A stretch of DNA of 64,000 nt from Pachypanchax playfairii (lineage: Eukaryota > Chordata > Actinopteri > Cyprinodontiformes > Aplocheilidae), in the NCBI GenBank assembly GCA_006937955.1, contig SSNP01000302.1, positions 61,817 through 125,816 of the forward strand, in the 5' to 3' direction. Made by a program: the position numbers and the translations under genes. The notes beneath the pieces are model-generated. The model saw nothing but the letters and a program-made list of their open reading frames with translations. It had not been told where the DNA came from and did not search any database. Shown piece by piece: positions 1 to 10,585 of the stretch (position 1 is its first letter; every line of letters starts with the position of its first letter).

Positions 1-789
1 ATGATAATTATAAGGTGGGTTCAAAGTCTGCATGATGTAATAACCACTGGTATAGACTACACAAGGTTTCAGAGCTACTGCTACTTGGCTAATAGAAGAC
101 ATCCTGTGGGTCATATAGGACTTGAATGTGTTTTTTGTGGTATTTATCAATAAAATAATGATTGTAATCTTCACACTCCCAAAACATTTATTTACTATTT
201 TGATCAGTGAGCTTAGTAGAACAGAAATATTTTGTTTTCGGATCAATATGTATTGATGAATCGTGGAACCAGTGCCTGATGACATCTCTAATACTTTTTG
301 CAGTTGCTGACAAAACCTGAAGAAACCGATCTGAAAAATGAAATAATATTTTTCTGACATATACAATTTATATAATATACCTTCAGTAAATGGCAGTAAA
401 TTCACTTTTGTATTGAAAAATTTTGGGATGAAGACATAATTCTAGTCTGCTAAGATGCAGGAGCCCCCCCCAACCTGCTCACACCTGTGCCAGACCTGTA
501 ACAATGGGGACAGTTTCATGTCACAGTCTCACTACATTGGAAGATGGAAAATATGGCCAGCACATAATTAATGATTGTGTGAAACTGATGTGTTATGAAT
601 ATAAATGCTTATACTGTTTAATCAATAAATCCTGTGTTTATTTTTGTAAATACATATGTGTACCTTGGGGGTCTCTCGACAGCACACGTTTTCCAGAGGG
701 GACAATGAGACACAATGCCCACATGTACACCTGTTCATACAGAGTTTAACAAAATTATATATATGATACAATTTGGTCAGTAGAGGGCA
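1..789. other. no gene recognised
   Basis: AT-rich DNA with only short frames. An AATAAA at 624-629 followed by a T-rich stretch could be a 3'-end signal, but no upstream coding exon was recognised. I see no other structure. Confidence 0.4.
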
Positions 790-807
790 ATATATATATA
801 TATACAT

Positions 808-859
<52 letters not shown>

Positions 860-914
860 TATATATATATATATACACACACACACATAAATATATATAT
901 ATATATATACACAT
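790..914. repeat. compound TA/CA microsatellite
   Basis: Alternating blocks of (TA)n and (CA)n fill the interval. Short frames across it encode only Tyr/Ile and Cys/Val repeats and are not genes. Confidence 0.9.
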
Positions 915-1026
915 ATTGCTGATGGGTCTCTTAGATAAGAGCAAATACTGAATAACGTGTAATATATATATATATATATTACACGTTTTTCAGTATTTCC
1001 TCTCATATCAGAGACCCATCAGCAAT
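915..1026. repeat. imperfect inverted repeat with TA loop
   Basis: The ends ATTGCTGATGGGTCTCT and AGAGACCCATCAGCAAT are reverse complements. Inner parts (AACGTGTAATA / TATTACACGTT) also pair, leaving a central (TA)n. The overall shape is a short fold-back, MITE-like unit. Confidence 0.75.
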
Positions 1027-1040
1027 CATGCTAACGCCAT

Positions 1041-1385
1041 TTACCACTCTGAAACTCTGAAGAGAGATCCTTCGAGGTGGAAGATTTTTCTCCACCTCCC
1101 TCCCCTGAGATGGAGGTTCTGGAGGAGGGTTCGGTGGCGGACGCTAGCGGTCCTGAGCCGTATCGCTTCGAGCCGCGAGCTCCAGCGAGGGTTCGGTGGC
1201 AGCCTCCGCAGCACCGTATGGGGCCTCGCTGGAGCTCGCGGCTCGAAGCGATACGGCTCAGGACCGCTAGCGTCCGCCACCGAACCCTCCTCCAGAACCT
1301 CCATCTCAGGGGAGGGAGGTGGAGAAAAATCTTCCACCTCAAAGGATCTCTCTGTTGCAAAACTTGACTCGCTATCGCTTGCCAT
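1041..1385 (-). pseudogene. 5' coding fragment of a P2X7-C-domain-like fish protein
   Basis: Starting at the ATG at 1383-1385, the minus frame reads a Ser/Glu-rich start (MASDSESSF) and an acidic/proline segment, then PYRFEP. I associate that motif with the region before the Cys-rich P2X7-C-terminal-like domain in fish proteins found apart from the receptor. After about 55 residues the frame runs into the palindrome and reads the other arm backwards, so no authentic continuation remains. GC-rich DNA upstream (about 1430-1540) could be its former promoter. A minus-strand fragment with the Cys-rich half of such a protein occurs at 18130-18670. The family call rests on a short motif and is tentative. 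Confidence 0.4.
1061..1353. repeat. near-perfect 130-bp palindromic arms
   Basis: Positions 1061-1190 and 1224-1353 are reverse complements over 130 bp, with one mismatch noticed (ccttcgag versus cctttgag), separated by a 33-bp spacer. Both arms carry the same coding segment, so the same peptide can be read on either strand. This is either a genuine head-to-head duplication or a fold-back artefact. Confidence 0.85.
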
Positions 1386-1558
1386 TATGCACTTTAGCTG
1401 TCAGTGTCAGCGCCAAAGCCAACTGTCAATCACAGCCCAAACCCCGCCCACTAGCCCCCTCCCGCTCGTGCCCCTCAGTCCTCCCGGCACGCCCATTTCA
1501 GCGCCAGTTTTGAACTCTCACTGAGGCGGAAGTAAGTCTCTGGCAGGGGGGGTTAGTT

Positions 1559-1619
1559 GTTCTTTAAGTGGGAGAACTTACACAATTGGTGGCTGACTAA
1601 ATACTTTTTTGCCCCACTG
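1559..1619. mobile_element. orphan terminal repeat of a Tc1-type element
   Basis: About 60 bp match the outer right end of the two full Tc1 elements at 45723 and 50449 (ends GCCCCACTG) and are followed by the TA target at 1620-1621. No matching left end or transposase lies nearby, so this is a solo end. Confidence 0.85.
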
Positions 1620-1773
1620 TATCATCCATGGTTGTTAAGTGCTTTTGTAAATAATGTTTTTTTTAAATTATCAGTTTGGGTGTAAACAAAAAAAAAAATC
1701 ATTTTTGTGTATCATATTTTTCGAGAGGCCTTACCACCTCTCTACTGTAGCAATATTGCGACATTGTACTGTA

Positions 1774-2113
1774 TAACTGACAGATATTTAAATGATGTTA
1801 CAAGAAATTCAGCCAACCAAAGAATGTGTGGAATTTCGTAGGTGTAATTTATTATCTGTCCTGGTCCAGCGGAGGCGGCGTCTCTTGACGTCTGTTGCCC
1901 GGTTGTGGAAAATGTTCCAGTCCAATAAATCGAACGTACCTATCCCCATTGTAACCACTGTGTTTCGAAAATGTTTGGGATATAGACGCGCATGCTCACT
2001 CGCGTACTGCTAACTGAGGCACTCAGTTTGCTCAAAGTCGGTTATTTCGGTTCTATTTTCTCAAACTGCGGTCGTGATTAATTTTCAATGAAGGCTTCAT
2101 AGCAGGCTAACCC
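1774..2113 (-). mobile_element. internal segment of the 902-bp hAT element, no termini
   Basis: This stretch matches, in reverse orientation, roughly 59078-59417 inside the hAT element at 58899-59800. The distinctive middle part (GGAGGCGGCGTCTCTTGACG) is almost unchanged. The terminal repeats of that element are missing here. Confidence 0.8.
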
Positions 2114-3037
2114 TAGAGAAATATGACAGAACTCAGTGTTTTATGTGTTTTCAGGCTGTTTTGACGTAGGGAGTCACGTTTTAGAGAAATATGACAGAAC
2201 TCAGTGTTTTATGTGTTTTCAGGCTGTTTTGGGCCTGGAGAGTCAACGTTTTAAAGAAATATGACAGAAATCAGTGTTTTATGTGTTTTCAGTTTTTTTT
2301 TATCTAGGGAGTCACGTTTTAGTGAATTATGAAAGAACTCAGTGTTTTATGTGTTTTTAGGCTGTTTTGGGCCTGGGGAGTCACGTTTTAGAGAAATATG
2401 ACAGAACTCAGTGTTTTATTTGTTTTCAGGTTGTTTTGACCTAGGGAGTCACGTTTTTGTAAAATATGACAGAACTCAGTGTTTTATGTGTTTTCAGGCT
2501 GTTTTGGAGCTGGAGAGTCACGTTTTAGAGAAATATGACAGAACTCAGTGTTTTATGTGTTTTCAGGCTGTTTTGGTCCTGGGGAGTCACGTTTTAGTGA
2601 AATATGACAGAAGTTAGTGTTTTATGTGTTTTCAGGCTGTTTTGGGCCTGGGGAGTCACGTTTTAATTAAATATGAAAGAAGTCAGTGTTTTATGTGTTT
2701 TCAGGCTGTTTTGGGCCTGGGGAGTCACGTTTTAGGGAAATTTGACAGAACTCAGTGTTTTATGTGTTTTCAGGTTGTTTTGGGCCAGGGGAGTCACATT
2801 TTAGAGAAATATGACAGAAGTCAGTGTTTTATGTGTTTTAAGGTTGTTTTGACCTAGGGAGTCACGTTTTAGAGAAATATGACAGAACTCAGTGTTTTAT
2901 GTGTTTTCAGGTTTTTTTGATCTAGGGAGTCACGTTTTAGTGAATTATGACAGAACTCAGTGTTTTATGTGTTTTCAGGCCTTTTTTGGGCCTGGAGAGT
3001 CACGTTTTAGAGAAATATGACAGAATTCACTGTTTTG
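2114..3037. repeat. 68-bp minisatellite array, about 13 copies
   Basis: Monomers of about 68 bp contain ATATGACAGAACTCAG, TTTTATGTGTTTTCAGGCTG and GGGAGTCACGTTTTAG in fixed order, with small substitutions and a few one-base changes. Open frames here are periodic by-products. The array stops abruptly where LINE sequence begins near 3038. The same monomer resumes at 10332. Confidence 0.95.
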
Positions 3038-4328
3038 TTCCTCAGGACAGCCCAGGAGCCCGGGACCACCACCGCCAGCCACCTTATCTTTCCCCAGGCC
3101 CTCCATATCTCTGCCAGAAAGGCCCGGGGCTCCATGCACACCGTCACCGGCACTTGACAGCAACAAAACATCAGACCTTGACCATATGTTTCCTCCAATT
3201 CCCTTATAAAGAAGGAGCGCCAAGCCAACTTACAACCTGGATCCAAAGCCTTTTTCAAAACCTTAATACGCAGGGCTTCCTTCTTCTTTACAATGTCAGC
3301 TAGCTATAAACCTCCATCCTTTAACTTCCTAATCAACACTCGGTGGGCTATTGCCCCCCGAGTGGCCCCCCACAGGCACCGAGTCACCGCCAGACTGAGC
3401 CTATTAGCCAGATCTGGTGGCAGGTCACACACCGCTAGCCCATGTACCAGCATTGAAAGGCAGAGCCCGCTAATCACGATTGCCCTGCCCCTCAGCGTCA
3501 ACCGGCGCCCCCTGACCGCCAAGTTCATCCTGGCCAGCACCTTGCCAATCAGCCCCTCCCACATTTCCCTTGTGCAGTCCACCTCATTTCTGCCCACCTG
3601 CACCCCTAGCACCCTGTACCTATCCCCCAGCTCCCTCATTCCTTCACCACGTGCACCTAATGTGACCCCCCTCCCTCCACATATCCCCGAGTTCTGTATA
3701 TTTACTTTAGCCCCCGATGCCAGACAATACATGTCCAGGACACGTAATGCTGGCCCTATGCTCTCCACATTTTTTAAAAACAAGTTAGTATCATCTGCGT
3801 ACTGTATAACCTTGTGCTCTGTGCCATCTGGAGCCCGCATCCCCTCAACCCCCACCTCCCCCGCCAGCATCCACGCCAAAGGCTCCGCTACCAGGGAGAA
3901 AAGAAAGGCTGAGAGGGGGCAGCCCTGCCGTATGGAGCGCTCCAGAGGCACGGCACTAGTCAACAGACCATTACATCTCACCCTACTGTGTGCTGCTCCA
4001 TATATCACCCGTAACCTGTGAATAAACCGCTCCTCATAACCCATCCTTGCCATAACAGCCCATAAAAACCGATGTTCCACCCTGTCAAAAGCCTTCATAA
4101 AATCCACAGTTACATGTATCCCCCCCGTAGTGTGTATCTGCTGCACTAAATATTTGATTGTCATTATCGTGTCCGAAATGTCCCGCCCCTGCACCCCGTA
4201 TGCCTGCTGAGATGTGATGACTGATTGCAATGTGGGTCTTAGTCTATTAGCCAGAACGTTTGCGTAAATCTTGTAATCTGTATTTAAAAGGCTAATGGGT
4301 CTATAGTTATCTAAGTTTTCCCTGCTTC
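3038..4328 (-). pseudogene. LINE copy 1 reverse transcriptase segment
   Basis: The longest frame (4230-3304, 308 codons) holds RT motifs of the L1/Tx1 branch: VTVDFMKAFDRVEH (motif A), RQGCPLS (motif B) and YADDTN (catalytic YADD). Upstream the frame reads ENLDNYRPISLLN, the usual entry to the RT domain, up to the gypsy border near 4328. Downstream it continues, frame-broken, into the region after RT and is cut off by the satellite. It is closely similar to copy 2 (11046-13136). The element is inactive because its 5' coding part is interrupted and the 3' end is lost. Confidence 0.85.
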
Positions 4329-5056
4329 TGTTAGGTTCAGTGTCTGTGTGTGCTGTATTTTCCGTGTTGGGTGAGTTAATTGTCTGCAGGAGGAGCTGCG
4401 CTGGAGCGTGAGGCAGATTGTCTACACCTGGCGGCGATCAGCGCTGATGAGGAGCAGGGTGCTACTTAAGCCAGACGCAGTCGTTCATTCAGCGCCTGGT
4501 TGTTGACCTGAATGGTAGCTTCCCTTGTGCCAAATCCTTGTGTTAATTTCCGAGTGATTTTGAGAAAGATTTATATTCCTAGTGACGAGATGCCTGTTGG
4601 ATTTATGTGTGCAACTAACCTGTTCTTCTCAGGATTGTTCACCCTGCTCCTCGTGATTCCGAGCTCACATCTGTGTCCAGCGTCTGATCGCCTGAAGCCC
4701 TGTCTGTCTCCCTCCGGCGTTCTCACCACCTGGGCTCCTCCATCCTGGACTCACCCTCTCCCTGCACAGCACCGCACTGGACCTGCCCTCCTCTCACGTG
4801 TGATCACCTGCCTCCTTCCGTGAGTTCAGCCTCTCCTTGTGCAAGATCTCTCTACCTGTCACAGTGCCTCCAAGACTAACTCTCGTCTCCATTACAGTGC
4901 TGAGAATTCCCCTGGCGCGACAGATCACCGAGCACATTCACTGCACTGTATATATTTAACCCTGCATTGTAAATAAACCTTTCACTTTTGCACCTGAATC
5001 GCTGTCTGAGTCTGAGTCCTGCAATGTGGGTCAACAAAATCACTGAGCTCGTGACA
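4329..5056 (+). repeat. 5' LTR of the gypsy element
   Basis: The block begins TGTTAGGTTCAG and plausibly ends CTCGTGACA, giving the TG...CA form. An AATAAA lies at about 4972. Both borders are approximate because the second LTR is missing and cannot be compared, and the left border overlaps possible LINE sequence. Confidence 0.5.
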
Positions 5057-6064
5057 GAACAACCAGGCCAGTCAGACCCCGCGGACTCAGCCAGACAGTT
5101 CACAGTTGGAACTCCTGAACTTCTCGCTCGCCACGAGACCATGCTAAATTCTCTGTGCGAGCGACAACAGTACAATCACCAGCGCCTAGAAGAAATTGCA
5201 GGCCTCCTGCAGTCAGTAAATAACCAGCTCTCTGTTCTCTCCCAGCCTCCTCCACAGCAGGTCGCAGCTCCACCGGAGCCAGATCCTCTGGCTCCGCTGG
5301 TGTGCGCCGCCGTGCGCAACGTTTCGCTGCCTAATCCAGAGGCTTATGCGGGAGAGGCAGGTAAAGGTTCCGGATTTCTGCTACAGTGTTCGCTGATCTT
5401 CTGTCGTTCTCCCCAGTCTTTTCCTGATGATGCTTCAAAGATTGCCCATATTATCGGCCTACTAAGAGGACTCGCACTTCGATGGGCGGAGGCCAAATAC
5501 AGCTACTCTCTCATCCTCCGCACTCCTTTGGAAGCCTTCATCAAGGATTTCTAGCAGACTTTCACATACCGAAAATCCGAGACTGAAATCACCTACCAAC
5601 TCCGTCACCTCCAGCAAGGTAAGAAGTCAGTAGCTGACTTCGCTGTGGACTTTAGAACTTTAGCTGCCGAGTCTGGCTGGAACACGCCTGCGCTCAAGGG
5701 AGCGTTTCTGGGCGCGCTTAACAAGCCAGTCAGGGAGCAGTTACTCTATAGGGATGAGCCCCAGTCTGTTGAAGAATTAATTAACCTTGCAACTAAGATC
5801 GATCACAGAATGACTGGATACCTGATGAATGAGCATCGTGCTCGCTCGCCACTGCGGGCGTCTCAGCGCACCACCGAGACCGCAGCTGCGGTCAGAGCTG
5901 CACCGGCTGCTACCGGAGAGGAACCGATGCAGCTAGGCAACGCACGGCTCACACCCACGGAGAGACAGAGACGTATGGAAGCACGTGAGTGTTTATACTG
6001 TGGGACAACAGGGCACTTCATTGCTGCTTGCCAAAAACGTTTAAACCACCTCAGTCGCCAGTAA
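5057..6064 (+). pseudogene. gypsy gag
   Basis: The frame encodes a retrotransposon capsid-type protein: an early Gln/Pro-rich segment, a capsid core (VSLPNPEAYAGEAG; later LQQGKKSVADFAVDFRTLA), and a CCHC zinc knuckle near the end (CLYCGTTGHFIAAC, about 5986-6030). An in-frame TAG at 5552-5554 interrupts it between the two capsid halves. The ATG at 4988 lies inside the LTR, so the true start is uncertain. The stop at 6062-6064 overlaps the pol frame, which runs in another register. Confidence 0.8.
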
Positions 6065-7489
6065 CACCGGGAGGTCTGGCGACTCCAGGGACAAAATCCT
6101 CTTGTCTAACGCTGCCTGTAACGCTATTACTTTGCACTGACTCTTTCCAGACTCAAGCCCTCATCGATTCCGGTTGTAAACAGAACCTCCTCGACGCTGC
6201 TCTCGCCAAGCAGCTCGGGGTGTCAATACAGAAGCTGCCGGTTCCTGTCAGTGTTGCGGCCTTGGATGGCCGCTCTCTCACCGCCATCACACACCGGACC
6301 TGCGAGNCATCTTTAGAGGTGGTAATATCTGGGAATCACCGTGAGAAACTGTCCTTCTTGATTTTCCCCTCTACGCAGGTTCCGGTGGTGTTGGGTCATC
6401 CATGGCTGCAGAAGCACAACCCGCACATCAATTGGAAGGAGGGCAAGATCGACTCCTGGAGTCTGTTATGTTTATCTCAGTGTCTGCACTCCGCTCTAGC
6501 CCGATCATCATTACCCCAGTCGAGAGTTTCCGAGGAGATACCTGATCTCACCCAAGTTCCACAGGAGTATCATGACCTCAGACAGGTATTTAGCAAATCC
6601 AGAGCCGTTTCACTTCCACCTCATAGACAATATGACTGTGCTATAGACCTGCTGCTTGGCTCTTCTCTGCCCTCCAGTAGACTTTATAACATCTCGCGCC
6701 CGGAGCGCGAAAGTATGGAGACATACATCAAGGAGTCACTGAAGGCAGGGATTATTCGACGTTCTACATCACCGCTAGGAGCAGGATTCTTCTTTGTCAC
6801 CAAGAAGGATGGGTCGCTTCGACCATGTATCGATTTCCGAGGACTAAACCAAATAACAATTAAAAATACATATCCTTTACCCTTGTTGGCATCTGCTTTC
6901 GAGTCTGTGCAGGGAGCAACGATCTTCACAAAGCTGGACCTGCGGAACGCTTATCATCTCGTTCGAATCCGGGAAGGGGATGAATGGAAGACGGTGTTCA
7001 AGACACCACTGGGGCACTTCGAATACCTGGTGATGCCTTTCGGGCTCACCAATGCTCCTGCCGTTTTCCAGGCTCTGATAAACGATGTGTTACGAGACTT
7101 TCTTAACTCATTTGTTTTTGTTTATCTAGACGACATCCTGATCTTCTCGTCATCTGAGGCAGAGCACAAGATCCATGTGCGACAGGTGCTGCAGCGGTTG
7201 TTAGAAAACCGGTTGTTTGTAAAAGCTGAGAAATGCGAGTTCCATGCGTCATCAGTGGGTTTCCTGGGCTTCATCTTCGACAGGGGTCAGGTGAAGCCAG
7301 ATCCGGTCAAGGTACAGGCCGTAGTAGACTGGCCCACACCCACCACACGAAAACAGCTGCAGAGTTTCTTGGGTTTTGCTAATTTTTATAGAAAGTTTAT
7401 CAGAGACTATAGTCAGACAGCCGCTGCTCTAACATCTCTCACTTCTACTAAGACTCCGTTTCACTGGACTCCTGAGGCCGAACGCGCTC
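6065..7489 (+). pseudogene. gypsy pol (protease, RT, start of RNase H)
   Basis: In order, the open frame carries a retropepsin-like site (ALIDSGCKQNLLD), a linker, then the RT: KKDGSLRPCIDFRGLN, FTKLDLRNAYHLVRI (motif A), FGLTNAPAVFQ and YLDDILIFS (catalytic YLDD). It ends in FLGFANFYRKFIRDY and a few residues of the RNase H entry (FHWTPEAE), where LINE sequence takes over. There is an ambiguous base at 6307. The RT itself looks intact, but without RNase H, integrase and a 3' LTR the copy cannot be autonomous. Confidence 0.9.
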
Positions 7490-8226
7490 AATAATTTTTT
7501 CCCTCTCCCTCACCTCGATCCCATGATTATCCACCAGCTTATTGATATACATACGTCTCTGCTTTCGCTTTTCTAAACCAAAAAAATAGCCCGTGGCTCT
7601 CTCTCCCTCCACCGTGTCTCTAGCCCTTGAGCACAGCATGGCCCCCCTGCACTTGCTCTTCTCGACATGTTCCAGCCTGACCCTTAGCTCTAATACTTCG
7701 GGATCCACAGGGCTCTCCTCCCCACCCTCCTCAACCAGTCTATTTAATCTAGTCCTCAACTTCCTCTCCTCCCTTTCTATCTCCCACCTCCTCTTCCTGC
7801 TATAATTTATTATTGTTTTTCTCAGCCGTGTTTTTGCCCCCTCTCACCAGTCTACAACAGAGTCCAACCATTCCACCTCCAATGCAAAATCCTCCAACAT
7901 TTTCTCTATCCTCCTACAAAAGCTCTCCTCCTCTAAATAACTGTTATTCATGATCCATAGACCCCCATTCCTCTTCTCCCCTCCAACACTTATCTCCACT
8001 CTGAGTGGACAGTGATCGCTTAACCACTGTCCCTCATACTCAACTCCCTCAACCCACCTAAGCAAACTGTCTGACGTCAGGCAGACATCCAGCCTGCTCT
8101 GCTTTAAAACACCCTCTACTACCTGCCTTCTTGAAAACTGTCTTTTATCTAAATGAAATGTACGCCAGACCTCGAATAACCCTTTGTCCCTCATGATCTT
8201 CATCAACTCTTTCCTTGACACATCAT
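7487..8226 (-). pseudogene. LINE copy 1 endonuclease C-terminus and linker
   Basis: Frames on the minus strand read the end of an APE-type endonuclease (LDVCLTSDSLLRWVEG, then YEGQWLSDHCPLRVEI, where SDH is the conserved catalytic Asp-His pair) and then the linker before RT (GYFFGLEKRKQRRMYINKL). Frameshifts separate the two parts. It continues from the segment ending at 9215 once the 8227-9214 insertion is removed. Confidence 0.75.
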
Positions 8227-9214
8227 CTTCCAGAATAGCGCTACAACTGGTGGCAGCTTGTTAGAGTAGCTCTGTGACTTTGCTAGCATTTGCTAGCATT
8301 TTTTTTGTTCTTTTTGAGTATTTCTTGCTAGTTTATTCTTCTGGAAATATTTTCTAAATGCTTTTCTTCTGATTTGGATGCTGTGCTAATTGAGTTTTTT
8401 GCTTGATTTGTCACTTTTTTGCCACTTGTTATGATGCGTAACCATGGCAACAAGAGACTTGTTTACAAGAAAGAGCTGCTAACTGACATTTCTAAGGCTG
8501 AAATAATCCTCAAATTAAAACTCTGGATCCCTGATGAGCTCAAAGAAGAAGACATGGATGCAGAGCAGGAGCAAAGTGAAGAGAGAGAAAGAGGGAGTTT
8601 AAACCTTCAGTTCCATCAGTCACATTGACAAATGTGAGATAATGAGTGCTAACAAAATGGATGAACTTGAAGCGCTGCTGAAGACCCAGCCAGAGTATCA
8701 GGAATGCAGCATCATGTGTTTTACTGAGACACGGCTAAAGGAACATATCCCTGACTCCAGCGTGTCTCTATCTGGCTTTCAAACAATATGAGCAGACAGA
8801 GATTTGAAGAGGAGCTGTAAAAGAAGAGGAGTTTGTCAGCTGATCACATCTGCAGTCACCTGTTGGGGAAGCAGCATTAGAGCAAGTGACATGAAGAGGC
8901 TGAACAGATGGATAAGGAGGACCGATTCTGTCATGGAGACTGAACTGGAGTCTCTTGGGTTGATTGTCCAAAGGAGGATGAAGAACATGATGGAAAACCC
9001 TCATCGTCCTCTTCAGAACACAGTAACGCAACAACAGAGTGTCTTCAGTCAGAAGATTCTTCATAATCCACTGCAGCACAGACCGCTACAGGAGATCCTT
9101 CCTGTCCACAGCTAGAACTCTCTATGGCTCCCTGAAAAAGAACTGAGCTACAACAACACTTGAATTTCCCTTTCGGGGATTAATAAAGTATTTTTGATTT
9201 TGATTGATTGATTG
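8227..9214 (+). mobile_element. internally deleted non-autonomous LINE, copy 1
   Basis: The 5' part includes a segment reading MDELEALL...CFTETRLKEHIPDSS, typical of a LINE endonuclease start. The 3' part reads KRLNRWIRR...ERRMKNMMENPHRPL, typical of the protein C-terminus of fish LINEs. The central RT region is missing. It ends with a TTCGGGGATTAATAAAGTAT tail plus (GATT)n. ATCAT flanks it on both sides (8222-8226, 9215-9219) as a target duplication. A second copy with the same internal junction is at 31886-32872. Confidence 0.8.
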
Positions 9215-9688
9215 ATCATACCTATAAGTATTATTTCTACTAATGTCTAGCCTAGACATAACCACATTCAGGTCTCCCACTAGGATGGTCTCTGGGGTTA
9301 TGAATCCCGCCAGGGCCCTGAAGAACTCCCTCCTCTCCACATTTTCATTAGGAGCGTGAGCATTGATCAGACGAAACCTGAAAGGTCCCTCAAAATCCAA
9401 CACTAATAATGACCCACCCGGACCCCTGTGCACCACTGCTGGTGTCGAGTAGAAATCCTGCTTCACCAAAACCACCACGCCTCGCGAGCCCGCATCACCA
9501 AGGGCACAGAACACATCAGCCCGACCCATCTCAACCATTCTCTCAATGTGTGCCGACTCCCAGTGTGCCTCCTGGATGCACATGATGTCCCACCTGGGTA
9601 AATGAAACACCCTGTGCATCCTACCAGGGCTCCGCAGCCCCCTCACATTCCATGAAACTAGAGAAAAAGCCATAAGGGGGATCAACAA
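9215..9688 (-). pseudogene. LINE copy 1 endonuclease N-terminus
   Basis: The minus frame starts near 9670 (MAFSLVSWNVRGLRSPGR) and shows the APE-endonuclease order: SWNVRGL (catalytic Asn), IMCIQEAHW (catalytic Glu), and later ETILVGDLNVVMSRLD (the GDxN motif). It stops at the target duplication at 9215-9219 and resumes at 8226. The frame is otherwise open, so this copy was probably coding-competent before the insertion. Confidence 0.85.
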
Positions 9689-9711
9689 GAAATCTACTAC
9701 CAGGGTTCAAA

Positions 9712-10331
9712 CTACTTGGGCCTCTTAGAATGGGTTCGGCCCCGAGCATCCTCCGCCTGCCTCTTGCTAGAGAGCTCCCCCACCTCCATCAGCTCCTCTT
9801 CCCCCGAGCTTCCGGGTCTTACCACCTCTTCAGCAGGGGTAACGGCCCCCAAGCCTCGCCTTACTGCCTCCGCCCCTGTTGCACCTTCTTGGTCCCCACA
9901 CTCAGATGAGAGACTGCGCTCCCATGCACCACGGGATCTGGTCCTGGACAGGGACCCTTTTTGTGACACAGGCAGCTTGGTCGAGGCCCGGGAAATACCT
10001 GGCCTGGGAGCCTGCATCTGCCCCTGCATCTCCCCCCCTTCAGAGGCAGAGTGAGGAACCATCCCACCACTCATCCTCCTCTGGGGTTCAGCCACCCCTG
10101 CTGCAGCCTTGGGGACAGAGCCTTTGCAAGCCCCTCCCCCCTGGTCAGAGATCTGCACCCTGTCCACTCTCTTCCCAGGCGCCGTGTGGTCTGAAGAAAC
10201 AGCACTGGGGGCCTCATCCCCTCCTGACAGCAGGATAGGGGCGCTCTCATCTGCCCTTATACTCGGGTCCACCCCCCCCGGAAGCCCAGTATCATCCCCC
10301 TGTTCAATCTCTCTCTCCTCCTCTGCCCCTC
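9712..10331 (-). pseudogene. LINE copy 1 ORF1 C-terminal part
   Basis: An open minus frame (10272-9712, 186 codons, probably entering from 10331) ends 24 bp before the ORF2 reading start. It is low-complexity, rich in Ser, Gly, Glu and Arg, and ends in a basic tail (SKRQAEDARGRTHSKRPK). No zinc knuckle or RRM is visible. Position directly upstream of the endonuclease frame is the main reason to call it ORF1. The N-terminus is lost where satellite repeats begin. Confidence 0.6.
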
Positions 10332-10585
10332 TGGGGAGTCACGTTTTATAGAAATATGAAAGAACTCAGTGTTTTATGCTTTTCTGACTGTTTTAGACCT
10401 GTGGAGTCACGTTTTGGTGAAATATGACAGAACTCAGTGTTTCATGTGTTTTCAGGCTGTTTTACACCTGTGGAGTCACGTTTTAGAGAAATATGACAGA
10501 ACTCAGTGTTTCATGTGTTTTCAGGCTGTTTTAGACCTGTGGAGTCACGTTTTAGAGAAATATGACAGAACTTAGTGTTTTATGT
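10332..10585. repeat. 68-bp minisatellite, second array, about 4 copies
   Basis: The same monomer as at 2114-3037 (GGGAGTCACGTTTT..GAAATATGACAGAACTCAG) lies between the 5' end of LINE copy 1 and the 3' poly-T end of LINE copy 2. It fits one original array split by LINE insertions. Confidence 0.9.

Larger units (their letters stand above)
4329..7489 (+). mobile_element. Ty3/gypsy LTR retrotransposon, one LTR, 3' part missing
   Basis: An LTR-like block (about 4329-5056) is followed by gag and pol up to the early RNase H region. The element then stops inside pol and joins LINE sequence at about 7487-7490. RNase H, integrase and the 3' LTR are absent, and I found no target duplication. The insertion therefore looks like the product of a later deletion or rearrangement, which also removed part of the host LINE. 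Confidence 0.8.
3038..10331 (-). mobile_element. Tx1/L1-like LINE copy 1, split by two insertions
   Basis: Read on the minus strand from 10331, the pieces follow the order of one LINE: ORF1 C-terminus (10331-9712), endonuclease start (9688-9215), [insertion 9214-8227], endonuclease end and linker (8226-7487), [gypsy 7489-4329], and reverse transcriptase (4328-3038). The endonuclease frame re-joins across the first insertion after removing a 5-bp duplication. Both outer ends meet the 68-bp satellite. The 3' end is missing, since sequence stops inside the region that copy 2 continues through near 11910. A stretch between linker and RT, roughly 100 codons by family comparison, is absent at the gypsy site. 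Confidence 0.8.

Noticed and set aside
622..1006. Open frames of Tyr/Ile and Cys/Val repeats on the minus strand
   Set aside because: They are translations of the TA/CA microsatellite.
2114..3037. CRISPR-like array
   Set aside because: Contiguous 68-bp monomers without unique spacers in eukaryotic DNA.
2411..3303. Plus-strand frames with repeated MCFQAVLGLGSHVLEKYDRT
   Set aside because: Periodic by-product of the 68-bp satellite, whose length is not a multiple of three; no gene context.
3293..4021. 242-codon plus-strand frame
   Set aside because: Antisense shadow of the LINE reverse transcriptase; no motif of its own. The same holds for 12076-12882.
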